NCBI GenBank assembly: GCA_000467715.1
Contig: AJFK01000747.1
Coordinates: 1 to 56,270 of the forward strand
Length of the DNA stretch: 56,270 nucleotides
From: Hysterium pulicare CBS 123377
Taxonomy: Eukaryota > Ascomycota > Dothideomycetes > Hysteriales > Hysteriaceae
Reading direction: 5' to 3'
Below are positions 21,261-31,876 of this stretch, one piece after another. A model generated the notes under the pieces. That model was not told where the DNA came from, did not search any database, and saw nothing but the letters and a program-made list of their open reading frames with translations. Made by a program: the position numbers and the translations under genes. How positions within the stretch are numbered: position 1 is the first letter of the stretch; every line of letters begins with the position of its first letter.

Positions 21261-24200
21261 TGAAAAAGCGGGGGAAAAGAGCTGCAGCACTCTGATACTA
21301 TGCGAAATGAACGAAAGACTATTGCGGCAAGGATGTGGTAGCGATACTAGGAGACAAGACGACACGAATGCTGATACTAGAAACTCCATGGGAGTCTAGA
21401 GAGAAAATCACACAGTACCATTGCTCGAATACGAAGACGATCGAAGGTTTCCCAGGACTCCATTGGAGCTTGCTTAAAAACGGAAAGTTGAAGATGTCGG
21501 GAGAAAGATAAATAGAAGGAATCCTCGTCACCCCATTGGAGCTCGGCGTGCATTGTGGAAGATCAATGCAATTCAGGAGGGAGACCGAAAGAAATGGCTG
21601 AGGCGCCTGTGATCCCGGACAAGGAATGACGAATGAAAGGCCTACCCTCCTTTACTTTTATGGAAACTAGACTCCAGAAATATCGAGACCATTCGCCATA
21701 GCAGAAAGTTGGCAGAGAGAAAAGCATCATTGAATAACGAAATCAAGACCAATACTCCACTCCATAGGAGTTGGACAAACAGCGATACTGACGACGACAT
21801 GCATGCATCGCAGATATGCGAAAGAAGTTGACGGATTGAAGAGATGGAAAACTCCAAAGACTCTCGGCACTCCATAGGAGCTCGGCGTGCAAGAAGTTCA
21901 ATGAATATCCGATGTGCCATGAGGGCTTGGAAGAGATGATATGGAAAGGAGATGAGTACTTGCGACAGGAGCCCGACATGGACTGATGAAACGGAGACTT
22001 ACCGCAACTTAGCTTAGTTCGAGACCCTGTGGAACAGCAAATTGAACGTCAAGAGAGTCTGAAGCAACGAAAGCATATACGCCATAGACGCCAAGGGAGC
22101 TAGAAAGAGATATGATCACGGTCGAAAATTGAAGAACTTGAGGATTCTTGACAACTTAAGGGAGTTGGGCGCATGGGAAACGGCCACAATGAAGACCTGA
22201 AGAGAGGGAAATGCTCGGTACACCATCGATGCCCGGCCCGTTCATATTGCAAGAATGAACAAGATGACGACGGCAACGTGCCACAAGAATAGATCCTCAA
22301 AGCTCCATGGGAGTCCGGCGAAATGGCGAGGATAACTTTACGAATACTCGAAGCTCCATCGAAGTCGGCATGTGAAGAAAAGATATTCTCGTCACTCATA
22401 GGAGCTCGGCGTGCAGCAAAACAAGACGCTCGGGACGATCACTCGAAATTCTATAATGAGTTGGATGAATGAATGTGAGTACTCGGGGCACCATTGATAC
22501 CGAACAGGAGAAGAATAGAGATGTGTAAGCGGAAATGCATCCAGGTTCGGAAAGAGACAGCTGTGGGGGCTACTCGCAGTTCCATGGGAACTCGGATGGA
22601 TGAAGGCATAAATGAGACTTGAGCTTGAGCCACGTGTAAGTTGGATGACGAAATGTTTACGAGCATACCGAGAGTAAGAAGCTGACTGGTATAGTAAGGG
22701 AACGATTGAAAAGATGGCACAGATACCCAGACGAGATTCAACGAAACGAAGTAGGCGAAGGGATATCGAATGACTGATGAGAAGCAGCACCAAGATCGAG
22801 TTCTTAAGCGCGAAGAAATAAGATTTCAACCATTGGGAGGTTTGAGAGATTCGGAACGTAATAACGACACCTCATAGAACGCGAAGGATATAAACTTGAG
22901 ATCTTGTGATAGGAAACATTCGAACATCCCTTGGAGATTGGCGACGAAAACAGATCGCATTAAGGAGAAGTACTCGGATCCCATAGGGAGTCAGAGAATC
23001 GCAGAAGGACGTGATGGTATGGATTCGAAAGCCCGATATACTTCTGCACCCTGCATATCCTCGAACTCGATAGCAGCACGAAAAGAAGAGTGGCAAGGAT
23101 GAAGTAAATAGCAACAGCAGCGTGTACGACGATCGAAAAGCGATTACTCAACGCTTCATAGAAGGCCAGCCAGAATCGGCAATGAATTCCTCGATATAGC
23201 ATAGGAACTCGGTGTGGAATCAGGACTGAGGAACGAAAACATACAGCATGTAAACATTGCAAAAGATGATCTCGTCACCCCATAGGAGCTCGGCGTGCGG
23301 ATCACAATTATACGAAGGACGGTTGGAAAGCGAACTCGAATCCCCATTGGAGACCGGAAAAATGAGAGAAGTAGCAAGCATCGGAACGAATACTCGAAGT
23401 CCCATGGGGAATCGAAAAGCTGAAATCAATTGGATCCTGAAGATGACCAACCGAAATCTTACCTCAACTCACCGTGTTATGGAGGTCTGGGATTGCCTCC
23501 ACACATCCACTTGCGGATAACAAATGCAGATCGATAGAGAAATATGGAAGACCGATGACGGTGACATGCACGCGAATGGAAACGACTACACGGGACTCCA
23601 AAGACGGCCGCAAAATAATGGGCAAATGAAAAGGAGTAAGTGAGTCTTCATAGGAGTTTGGCAGAAATTGGGAAAAAGCAAGGCGGAAAGACTACTCGGC
23701 ACTCCATAGGAGCTCGGCGTGCAGTTTGACAAAGATGACATAATGAATACTCGAGGCTCCATCGAAGCCTGGGACAAAGATCAATCAACGAAGAGTCGAC
23801 GGATTACTCGAAACACCATAGGCGCCCGGATGATGAGACTCGGAAAGAGATGGAGAATATGCCAACGAGAATGAGGAAAGAGGGCTTGGAGATGGATAGA
23901 TTGGACGAAGTGACCGGCTGCGGTTCCACTGAAAGATGATGACCAAAGGAGATGCGGAGATCTGGAAAGCAATCGATACGCGAAGTCCCATTGGAAACCC
24001 AGCAGAAATATGAGGAGCTGAAAAGATATCAAACAACGTTCCATTGAAACGAGGGTAAAGAATGGACGTCAAGGAGATGCCTTCTACAACTTATCGTTCC
24101 CATAAGCCTGAACTATGGCAATATCAACCCTTCGAAAGAACCTCAAGCGGAAATTTTCGAAATAACATCGGTGGAGGATGGAAGTAAGGTCCTTTAGGAC

Positions 24201-25178
24201 ACCGGAGCGAACCATAAGCTTGACAGCCGGATGAGAGAGGTCGCTGAAAAAGTATGAGACCGTAACCCACCGAGTCCGACGGTTGGTTGAAGTTTTGAGA
24301 TGAAATGATGACAATGGAAAAAGCAGTAGTTGAATGGACATTCGAAGTGGATTCCGGATACTCCATGGGAGCTCGAAGAAGAGTGAACATGATAAGCTTG
24401 ACAGCTGGATGAGAAAAGTTTGGAAGGTTGTACGTCTCAGCACCCATCAGGCCCGGTCATGAATGAAACTGCGGAGATGAGAAGCATCGCAATGATGAAG
24501 ACAGGAATCAGTTGAGATGTGGCAAGATTCTCGACTCTCCATGGGAGACCGGCGGAGACAGGTGCCATGGATTACTCGATATCCCATTGGGATTCGGCGA
24601 GGTTTGGGATAAGGAATAAAAGAAATGCATCAATCGCCATTGATGCACGTCTGAGAGATGACCGAAGGCAAGTAAGACGATGACTTAAAGAAATGTCTCA
24701 TATGATTGACTGATGGTTGACGTAGGGGAAATTTGAGCGCTTGAATAGATGACATGGCGTACTAGAGACGATGACAAACCTTGCCGGAAGTACTTGGATA
24801 ACACATCAGTTTTAAAAAGCGTCTACTCGGGAACCCCTTGGGCCACGGCTGAAGAAAGAGTTGAGAATACACCATGCGCCATTGGCACTGGGCTGAGAAA
24901 TGACGGGTAGAGGTAAGCTAATGAGATCCGATAAGTATGAAACCTAGAACCGAAGGACTTAATTTCAGGATAGACAGAAGCAAACGAGAAAGATGACTTG
25001 ACACTGTATGCAGCGGAGCTTGACGAGAATTGCAAAAGGAGACAGATGCAGATGAAGCCTCGAAGCACCATTGGTGTCGGGTTTGAGGGCAGCTGCATGA
25101 CTGAGGAGAGCTTCTTAAAAAAAGGAATAAGAACTGACATAAAAGCAGGATATCTGATGGCCAGACTCGATAGGCGAT

Positions 25179-25802
25179 CTTACCTGGCTCACCGTTAAAA
25201 GACTTCGCAACGCAGATCGCTATCACCGGCGTCGACGTGATAGGACAGACTAGTTGAGGCCGTCCACAACGTAACGGACCGGAGAGTGAGCTCACTTCGA
25301 CTTGCCATGCTCGATCAGCCTCCCACACATGTCCAGTGTATCCCACCTCTCGCAAATGTATTGTGAAATATTCTCCCGAAGTTTTGCCGAAGATCGTGGG
25401 AATGTGAGAGACTGGTGTCGAGAAGAGGAGGTGGCAACAATGGGCTGTAAACCAAGTCAAAGAAGCCTCTGGTACTCTCCTGTACCGTGTGCAAGTATTC
25501 AACCGAGCATGAAGGTCCCACGTCGTCGCTGGCGGAGATTGTGGGGTAGGAGGTAGCTGGCAGTATCAAGCCGTCGAAGGCTTCCCAAGCGGTGCCGCCA
25601 TGCGAGCAATGCTGCCAGAGTGTTTTATCATCATCAGTATGGAGAAAAGGAAGTATGAAGCGGGTCCGGCTTGCTGCATGTCGGATTGGAGGTAGCTGCC
25701 GGCGGAGACTTGACCTAAGGGATGAGCTGCGGTAAGCAATCGACCCTTCTGCACAAGCAGTATCATGGCAAACTCATTCTGCTTACTTACTGGAGGTTGC
25801 AA
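25179..25802 (-). other. Exon-like minus-strand segment, unidentified
   Basis: Two overlapping coding-like frames lie here. From about 25640 to 25315 one reads HCSHGGTAWEAFDGLILPAT and continues to HDLRQNFGRIFHNTFARGGI before a stop. The other (about 25430-25179) reads GEYFTIHLREVGYTGHVWEA to VAKSFNGEPG and ends at a strong donor CAGGTAAGATC at 25178. A donor GTAAGTAAG at about 25792 ends a Ser/Thr-rich segment to the right (25793-26415, no ATG). No family recognised. The donor at 25178 points left into the hairpin-element array, so one transcript could run through it. Confidence 0.35.
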
Positions 25803-26269
25803 AGTCAGAGGAAGTCATGCAGAGGGTGTCTGCGGACTTGTTGGCCGCCTCACCCAGAGGAGTCGTTCCTGTCCTGACCCCCGATCGACGACGAGGTGAG
25901 GGAGGTCGCCATGAGACTGGAAGCGACAGGAGCGGTACTGGTGAGTGTCTCTCTGACCCGCTTGTGTACTGTCGCTGCTGGTAAGTGATCTGGTGAGTCT
26001 GTTGGATCAAAGCCTCCGGTGGTGAGCCGGTGGAAGCGGGCGCCAGGAGGCAGCCGCAAGAGCCCAAGAAGTCACAAGAACGAGCGGCAGTGGCAGCGAG
26101 GTGCATGAGAGAGCAGATCTCGCACTCTGCAAGCCGGTGTTGCGTTGTTGTTGTGAAGCTCCAAGGGGTGGACGACGGTGGTGTTGTTGGTGAGAGTCGC
26201 CACAACAAAACTCCTAAGTCGCTTGCCAAGACCTGCCCGGCAACGACGAGAGACGCCTCTGACAGCAGC

Positions 26270-26891
26270 ATCCACCCCCTTACAGACCTGTACAATGCAC
26301 AGAGGTGCATCGGAGGTGCCCAGGGATCTTCATCGTCAGTATTTTGTCCCCAGTGCAAAGTGGTTTGACGAGAAACTAGGGGTCTGTCGATCGCGCGCCT
26401 CCGATCGAGCCTCCGCACTCCAGCAACAGCCCACCAACGGACACCCTCACGACCGCCCGCAGCGCTACATACGACGCGGCGCTATACCGGATGTCTCTGA
26501 GATCCTTCAGTAGGATATACTAACCCTCCGTGCGAAGCAGCTTGAGCAGACAGTGGGTCTCCGACGATTGCGGACCCCCGAGGGCGCAGACAGCCTGCCA
26601 AAGACGACCGGCGACGAGCTGCGGGCAATCCACTACCTCTACAACTTCTCCCCATACCTTAAAACTCTCGGAATACCATGGAAAGAGTGTTGTAAAAGGT
26701 TGCTGGCACAAACAAGCTATGGAGGGCAAACTCAGGAATGGAAGGCGGGCAACAGTCGCTCACACACTGACAAGCAAATTCTAGGGCCTCTGAGACAATT
26801 CTCACTAGAGATTCGATCTCCAAAGCATCCGAAGTACCCTATATATCCCTTTCATACACATTCTACACACATTAGAGAGGAAAGGGGTTGA
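26270..26891 (+). pseudogene. Unidentified plus-strand gene fragment, one in-frame TAG
   Basis: Three coding-like pieces follow each other. One ends at a GTCAGT donor near 26333 (VQCTEVHRRCPGIFI). After a 47-nt intron (acceptor AAACTAG) comes a Pro/Ser-rich piece (DRAPPIEPPHSSNSPPTDTL to YDAALYRMSEILQ). Then, past a TAG, comes a piece open to 26891 (LRAKQLEQTVGLRRLRTPEG, RAIHYLYNFSPYLKTLGIPW). A perfect yeast-type branch word TACTAAC lies just after the TAG, but no donor/acceptor pair of usual size uses it. The minus strand is also partly open here. Unknown function. Confidence 0.35.
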
Positions 26892-28165
26892 AACGCGCAA
26901 GGTGGATCTGCATCCCCTCGGATCTGCGTGTTAGGAAACCGGTACAGGTACCTAAAGCTAGGTTCTAACCTGCAATTTGCTTGGGAATGGCTTTCGAGCT
27001 GCACAAAGGGAGATTTTACAAATGGTACGTTTTCTGGATGACCCTGGATTGGGCACGCTCAACCGGATGCGCTCTAGAAAGGCTTCAATGTGTCGGCTCG
27101 AGATGAGGCAGTAGCCAGAGTTCAGTTTGCTCAATCCTCACTGCGTCAATGAGATACTTGGCGCCAGGATTACCAGAAGTGATTCTGGAATATGCTACTC
27201 TTGCTATATAACGAACGCCAGGAAAAGTCAATGGGAAACCTTCTCCGGAATCTTCACCAGTCCGCCAACCCCTACTATTCTGGGTACTGTATGGGACATA
27301 ATGAATTCAGGGGATTGGAAGGGCGAGGCATTTCAGGTTTCTTCAAATACATCGGAGAAGTGACCATACACCCTGCTTTAGGCCGATATAAGGTAAGATT
27401 TATTCCATGAAAATCTGCTAGGGGTGATAAACGCAAGTATCTTTGTCTAATTCATAGTCTCAATTACGTGTCGTTCGGAGAAGATGGCGACGGTGAAAGT
27501 AAGGTTAATTCTTGGCATTTTGCTTTGAAGAAAAGCAAACTTTCCTTTCTACCAAGTCATTCGTAGAGCTTTCCAATTCGAGCAACGTCTTTCTATACGA
27601 ACTTGTATCCACACATATATCGTCATACATCGTTTTTGCCAGGAGACGCCAGACCTTCCCTGTCCTGTTCATTTGAATGCGAACGCGACCAGCTTCCAAT
27701 GAAGAGGGACCAAGCGCCACAGCTCCGCACGCCACACATGCGCCACGGCTGCTCCATCCTCCAACCTCATAGTCATCGTCGCAACCCATCCACAAAGCAC
27801 CCTTTCCAACTATACTCTGCACTTTAGCCTCCAGCCAAATTTACCTCCGCACTCTTGGCAGGGAACAGCACGCGAAGTCTCGCAACCTCGTCTAGATCCC
27901 TGCGCCCATACCCTGCACCACTCAATAAATGATCCTTGATCCTCATCCCTAGAATCTATACTCGTGACGCCTTAATATCCTATCTCAATAAGAAGGTTCG
28001 GCGCAATGTTCTTCATCTCTTTGCTCAATATGCTTGTTCCCATGCAGCGATTTTCCGCTCCCCATGAGCCAGATCTCTTATAAGCCCGGTTATGGCGAGA
28101 CACCGAAACGTTGCATGATATTTCTCTGAGATTCACAGTTGAGAAAGTCATCAATCTGAGGCAAG
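26892..28165. other. Intergenic region upstream of the GH43 gene, no gene supported
   Basis: A CCCTATATATCCC word at about 26837 may be a TATA box for a plus-strand transcript. Two overlapping plus frames at 27127-27410 and mirrored frames at 27505-27827 lack ATG context and splice signals. The last 300 bases are C/T-rich and should hold the promoter of the galactanase gene. Confidence 0.4.
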
Positions 28166-29761
28166 ATGCGTGCCTTTTGCAGAGTGCTTGTGTCGGCTTT
28201 CCTGGCTTCGGTCGTTCAAGCTTCTCTTCAGATTGTACCTGGAGGAACGTGGACAGCGGTATGACCTACATATTCCAATCATTCCTGCCATCAGCACGCC
28301 ACTCCACAGCCCTTTGAGAAGTCATAGTTCTTGGACCTAACATCTCTGTCATAGACTAATACCGGTCGTCACATTCAAGCTCACGGCGGTGGCATCCTCA
28401 AAGTCGACTCCACGTACTACTGGTCCGTCCTCTCGCGGTCCCTCCTCCAGAACCCACTAACCCCCGCACTCTAGGGTCGGCGAAGATAAAACCAATGGCT
28501 CTGCCTTCCAAAACATTAACTGCTACAGTAGCACAAATCTTGTAGAATGGAAGTACGAAGGGGCAATCCTCAGCCGAACCGGCAGCGGAGAACTTGGGCC
28601 CAACCGCGTCATCGAACGCCCAAAGATCATCTACAACAAGAGCACCAAGCAATATGTGCTATGGATGCACATCGATAGTAGCAACTATGGAGAAGCGGCG
28701 GCGGGGGTAGCCACGGGGAATACGGTTTGCGGACAGTATCAGTATAAGGGGAGCGCGAAGCCTCTGGGATTTGAGAGTAGAGATATGGGATTGTTTGTTG
28801 ATGATGATGAGAAGGCGTATCTTTTGACAGAAGATGTAAGTGGCTCTTTGATCACCCCGCTATTTATACTCTTACTCTACCTTATTTCATTCTACCTAAC
28901 AGCAGCAACCGTTTCTAACGAAGATCCTCACACTAGCGCAAAAACGGTCTCCGCATCGATCTCCTTTCGGACGACTACCTTACCGTAAAATCCACCACCC
29001 ACCTCTGGCCGGACCACATCGAAGCCCCCGCAATGATCAAATCCACAAGCGGAGTATACTTCATGTTCGGCTCCCACCTCACAGGCTGGGATCCCAACGA
29101 CAACGTTTACTCCACCGCGACATCTCTCTCCGGCCCGTGGTCTTCCTGGAAAGGCTTTGCGGACTCTGGATCCAAGACGTATACCTCCCAAACCAACTAC
29201 ATCTTGCCATTAGGCAAGAATGCGATCTATATGGGAGATAGATGGGTGAGCTCGAATCTGATGCGGAGTACGTATGTTTGGTTGCCGTTGACTTTGGATG
29301 GAACGAGTGCGAGTATGAAGAATGCAGTCAGTTGGGTGCCCAATCTGCAGGCTGGTACCGCGAGTTCAGGACCCGCGGAGAATAGCTATGAAGGCGAGGC
29401 AGCTACATACTCCGGCGGCGCAAAAACCGTCTCCTGCTCCGCTTGCTCTGGCAAAAACGCTGCCGGGTACATCGGCGGCTCGGACAATGGAGCCATCGCC
29501 CTCGACAATATCACTAGCAGCGCCGCGACTCGTACGACAATCAGAATAAAGTACGAGAATGGAGATAAGACGGAGAGGTTTGCGGATGTAAGTGTCAACG
29601 GGGGTGCTAGCCAGAGGATCGGTTTCCTGCCTAGTAGTGGTAGTGATCCGGATAGTAGTAGCTTGAATGTGGATTTGAAGAGTGGGACGAATACTGTGAA
29701 GATCGGCATGACTGGGAGTTGGGGACCGGATGTTGATAGGTTGATGGTTCCGCAGTCGTAG
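28166..29761 (+). CDS. Secreted GH43 exo-beta-1,3-galactanase-like protein with CBM35-like module
   Basis: A complete four-exon gene (28166-28258, 28355-28422, 28475-28835, 28937-29761) of 448 residues. Residues 1-19 are a signal peptide (MRAFCRVLVSAFLASVVQA). The catalytic five-bladed propeller spans about 25-320, with HIQAHGGGILKVDSTYYWVG near the start. In characterised GH43 subfamily 24 enzymes the usual catalytic Asp base is absent, and two Glu plus a Gln matter; plausible equivalents here are Glu101 (IERPK), Glu203 (IEAPAM) and Gln259 (TSQTNYILP). Residues about 328-448 (SYEGEAATYSGGAKTVSCSA to VDRLMVPQS) fit CBM35. This domain pair is known from fungal exo-beta-1,3-galactanases acting on arabinogalactan. 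The second intron uses a weak GTCCGT donor but keeps the frame. It would act outside the cell on plant wall arabinogalactan proteins. Confidence 0.9.
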
Positions 29762-30244
29762 AGGTAGAATGTAGTAGTCGGGAAATGGTCGAATGGCTTG
29801 CAAGTGGCTATCAAATCTCGAATGGGCTGTGAGCTGGATGAGAGGATTATAGATGAGGCAGGATTCAGCTACCATTCAGAATATACTCCATTATAATGAC
29901 CTTCTGTCTCGTGATGCTGGTGACAGCCCAGGCTACGATATGTCTCCAGAGAATTCTCCAGTATTCTTCAACGAGAACGCCGTGTCGCTGTCGCCAAGGC
30001 AACCTCACATTCCACCATGGTGCAGAGCTCAGTTTTGCTGCGCTCACTGATGAGAACAGGCGCGAGCTCACGATAGGTAGAATCTCAGGGTGCACCCTCT
30101 TCAGAAGTGATAGCGGACCGTCAAAGCTGTAGCCTAACTGAATTCGGTTACCGCCCGCTCTTGCGCTGCACGACATCCGATCTCCCCTTCTAACAGCGTT
30201 TCTGCCCAGCATCCACCGCAACACCAACAAGCTCTTCCCAACCC
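29762..30244. other. Intergenic, no gene recognised
   Basis: Sequence between the galactanase stop and the next plus-strand start. Frames on both strands are short and mirrored. It should contain the galactanase terminator and the promoter of the next gene. Confidence 0.4.
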
Positions 30245-31057
30245 ATGGCAAAACTAAAACTTGGGAAAGGGCTGGACCTGTGGGACCCAAAAGACCCCGG
30301 AACGAAGCCACAAGGCCTCAGCAAATGGATCACCGGCGGCCTTTCCCTCATCTTGGCTAGCCGTCAGGCATCAAAAACCTACACGCGAACTACGACTGTC
30401 TCAGAAAGCAAACAGCCTCACCAGCGCAAACCCTCCTCCGGAAAACGGAAGACGTGCTTCTATGACCTCCCCGGCGAGCTGCGCAACTACATCTACGACT
30501 TGTCCACATTTCCTTTTGAGCCTGCGATTACGGCCGTCTTTTTCGACCAGCCTGGTCACATGTTCCGGTCGTTCTTCCAGCACTCTATCTTCCGTGTCTC
30601 GAAACAGGTTCGCATCGAGGCGATATCGTATTTCTGTGCGACCAAGGAGTTCCAGATGGTTCATACGGCGACTGCGGCTACGTTCCTAAAATATATCGGC
30701 CCGATTGGACGCACGTCACTCACGAATATCAAGATCACCGTCTATGGCTTCAACAACGACCCCAATGATCCGAATCTGGTCACTATTGGAAGGCTATTGA
30801 GGGAGTGCAGCAATCTGGAGAAGGCGGCCTTTGAGTTTGGAATGAGGGATACGGGCATTCACATTTGGAACCGGAGGGGCGTGGCGGCTATGGCGAGTGC
30901 ATTTCAGGCTATGGAGAAGGTTGATAGGAGGTGGATGCTCAGAATGAAGACGCAGGATCCGAATGGGCGTGATCACGTAGTTGAGCTGAGGAGTTTCTGG
31001 AGTTTGCGGGGGGAGAAGAAGAGTAACTTCGACCACGTGAGTAAGCTTTGGGGTTAG
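30245..31057 (+). CDS. 2EXR/F-box-like uncharacterised protein (270 aa)
   Basis: The ATG at 30245 (CCCATGGC) opens a single long exon. After a basic, Ser/Thr-rich N-terminus (residues 1-70) comes the motif CFYDLPGELRNYIYDLSTFP at about 71-90, the hallmark of the many fungal proteins with an F-box-like/2EXR start (L-P-x-E-L-R-N-x-I-Y). Then FRVSKQVRIEAISYFCATKE, a pattern seen in the same group. The rest is a mixed helix/strand domain. These proteins are numerous in Dothideomycetes and of unknown, possibly ubiquitin-ligase-adaptor, function. The 3' end may be spliced: GTGAGT after SNFDH could pair with an acceptor GGCTAG near 31097, giving a slightly different tail. No signal peptide. Confidence 0.8.
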   Translation: MAKLKLGKGLDLWDPKDPGTKPQGLSKWITGGLSLILASRQASKTYTRTTTVSESKQPHQRKPSSGKRKTCFYDLPGELRNYIYDLSTFPFEPAITAVFFDQPGHMFRSFFQHSIFRVSKQVRIEAISYFCATKEFQMVHTATAATFLKYIGPIGRTSLTNIKITVYGFNNDPNDPNLVTIGRLLRECSNLEKAAFEFGMRDTGIHIWNRRGVAAMASAFQAMEKVDRRWMLRMKTQDPNGRDHVVELRSFWSLRGEKKSNFDHVSKLWG

Positions 31058-31440
31058 GATTCAGGCTGGATCTGCTGAGGTGTTACTGTTGGCTAGGCGT
31101 CTTGGGTATGTGTGTAGATGTTAGCTTGGCGTCATGAGTCTTGGGTTACGACCTCCTGGCTTTTGAAAACCAAGATTTTGGTTTTGCATAGTATGAGAGA
31201 TGGCTTGGGTTTGTTCATAGCGATGATAACAAACTGCATCTTTGAGTTATACAAATCATTCTCCAAAGATTCGTTAAGCCTATTGGCAATAGCTTGGTGC
31301 AGATTCCGGCAGGGAAGTCCCACCTTCCCTTCACTGTTCACTGGCCACCCCCCTGCCATACCGCCACGGAAGCATAAGCCTCGCCTCGCAAAAATAAAAT
31401 AGCAAAAACCAAAAAGTTGCAACTCACAAAACAAATCCCA
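31058..31440. other. Intergenic, no gene recognised
   Basis: Sequence between the 2EXR gene and the tRNA-like cluster. Short frames on both strands without support. Confidence 0.4.
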
Positions 31441-31446
31441 ATGACC

Positions 31447-31452
31447 AAAAAA
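31447..31452 (-). terminator. T-run after module A
   Basis: Six T on the minus strand (ACTTTTTTGG), 8 nt after the hairpin; fits an RNA polymerase III stop signal. Confidence 0.5.
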
Positions 31453-31460
31453 GTATCCCC

Positions 31461-31493
31461 GCCACCGATACAAGGTAGACTTGCACCGATGGC
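31461..31493 (-). ncRNA. Hairpin downstream of tRNA-like element A
   Basis: GCCATCGGTGCAAG and CTTGTATCGGTGGC, separated by five bases, form a 14-bp stem with three G-U pairs. It starts 10 nt after the 3' end of element A. Confidence 0.75.
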
Positions 31494-31503
31494 ATAGGGA
31501 ATC

Positions 31504-31588
31504 GGCGAGGAACGGAATCGAACCGTCTCCATTTCGATGGGATTACGAGAATCACATTTGGAACTATGCACCTGTACACCACCTCACC
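31504..31588 (-). ncRNA. tRNA-like element A of a three-module cluster
   Basis: Read on the minus strand from 31588, the 5' end GGTGAGG pairs with the 3' end C-C-T-C-G-C-C over seven positions (one G-U). TGGTGTACAGG stands at the A-box with a GTG/CAT D-stem. The T-arm is GACGG, loop TTCGATT, CCGTT, with the B-box GGTTCGATTCC. Between D-arm and T-arm lie about 40 nt that do not form a normal anticodon arm. A TATATATATT lies about 30-40 bases upstream. It is 85 nt long. It could be a degenerate tRNA, but acceptor and T-arm are fully pairable while only the anticodon arm is abnormal. Confidence 0.7.
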
Positions 31589-31823
31589 CTAAATATGAAA
31601 TGCCAAGCAATTTTGGAATATATATAGGTGTGAAATGATCAGGGGGTTGAGCAAAGAATAGACATGGGGCGGAGACGTGCGTGTCATTGGCCGAGGCACG
31701 GGTCAAATATGGATCGGGAAGGTGCACTACTTATTAACATTGGTATGGCAGAGATTCGCGATATCGTAGGTTCGCTAAGGCGTTAATGTACAGCTACGTT
31801 ACCAATATTCAAAAGGCTCTAGC

Positions 31824-31828
31824 AAAAA
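31824..31828 (-). terminator. T-run after module B
   Basis: TATCTTTTTGC on the minus strand, 5 nt after the hairpin; fits a Pol III stop signal. Confidence 0.5.
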
Positions 31829-31833
31829 GATAG

Positions 31834-31871
31834 TTAGTAGTAGCAACGAGCCGTCTCCTTGCTACTACTAA
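31834..31871 (-). ncRNA. Hairpin downstream of tRNA-like element B
   Basis: TTAGTAGTAGCAA and TTGCTACTACTAA are exact inverted repeats (13 bp). After one mismatch the stem continues with CTC/GAG to a 4-nt loop. It starts 5 nt after element B. Confidence 0.8.
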
Positions 31872-31876
31872 TTATT

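Larger units (their letters stand above)
18451..25076. repeat. Array of short hairpin elements with co-varying arms (n-CC-AT(N)-GG-n')
   Basis: By eye I find about 32 perfect inverted repeats with an AT(N) spacer, plus a similar number of imperfect ones, every 45-400 bases. Examples: CGCCATAGGCG at 19293, 19669, 19845; TGCCATAGGCA at 18690, 18774, 18816; CACCATTGGTG at 19522, 19622, 19719, 20152, 25066; CTCCATAGGAG at 21761, 21870, 23702; TACCATTGGTA at 18925; TGTCATTGACA at 18551; CTTCATAGAAG at 23154; GTTCCATGGGAAC at 22579; ATCCCATTGGGAT at 24581. The left flank is usually TACTCG or CTCG, the right flank often CTCGGCGTGC. Sequence between copies is purine-rich on the plus strand (GAAGAA, AGAAAG). 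All three minus-strand frames stay partly open through the motif simply because it lacks stops; I do not consider it coding. Confidence 0.9.

Noticed and set aside
18451-25076. Repeated minus-strand peptides such as HAERLWRDEYSF as a repeat protein
   Set aside because: All three frames stay open through the motif, no long frame joins the units, and arm changes are compensatory at DNA level rather than synonymous at protein level.
18451-25076. CRISPR array
   Set aside because: Repeats are short inverted repeats of variable sequence at irregular spacing in a eukaryotic genome; no constant direct repeat and no cas genes.
25783-26418. 211-residue minus frame as a complete protein gene
   Set aside because: It has no ATG start, is low-complexity Ser/Thr/Pro, and overlaps opposite-strand pieces with better splice support. 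Kept only as an exon-like neighbour.
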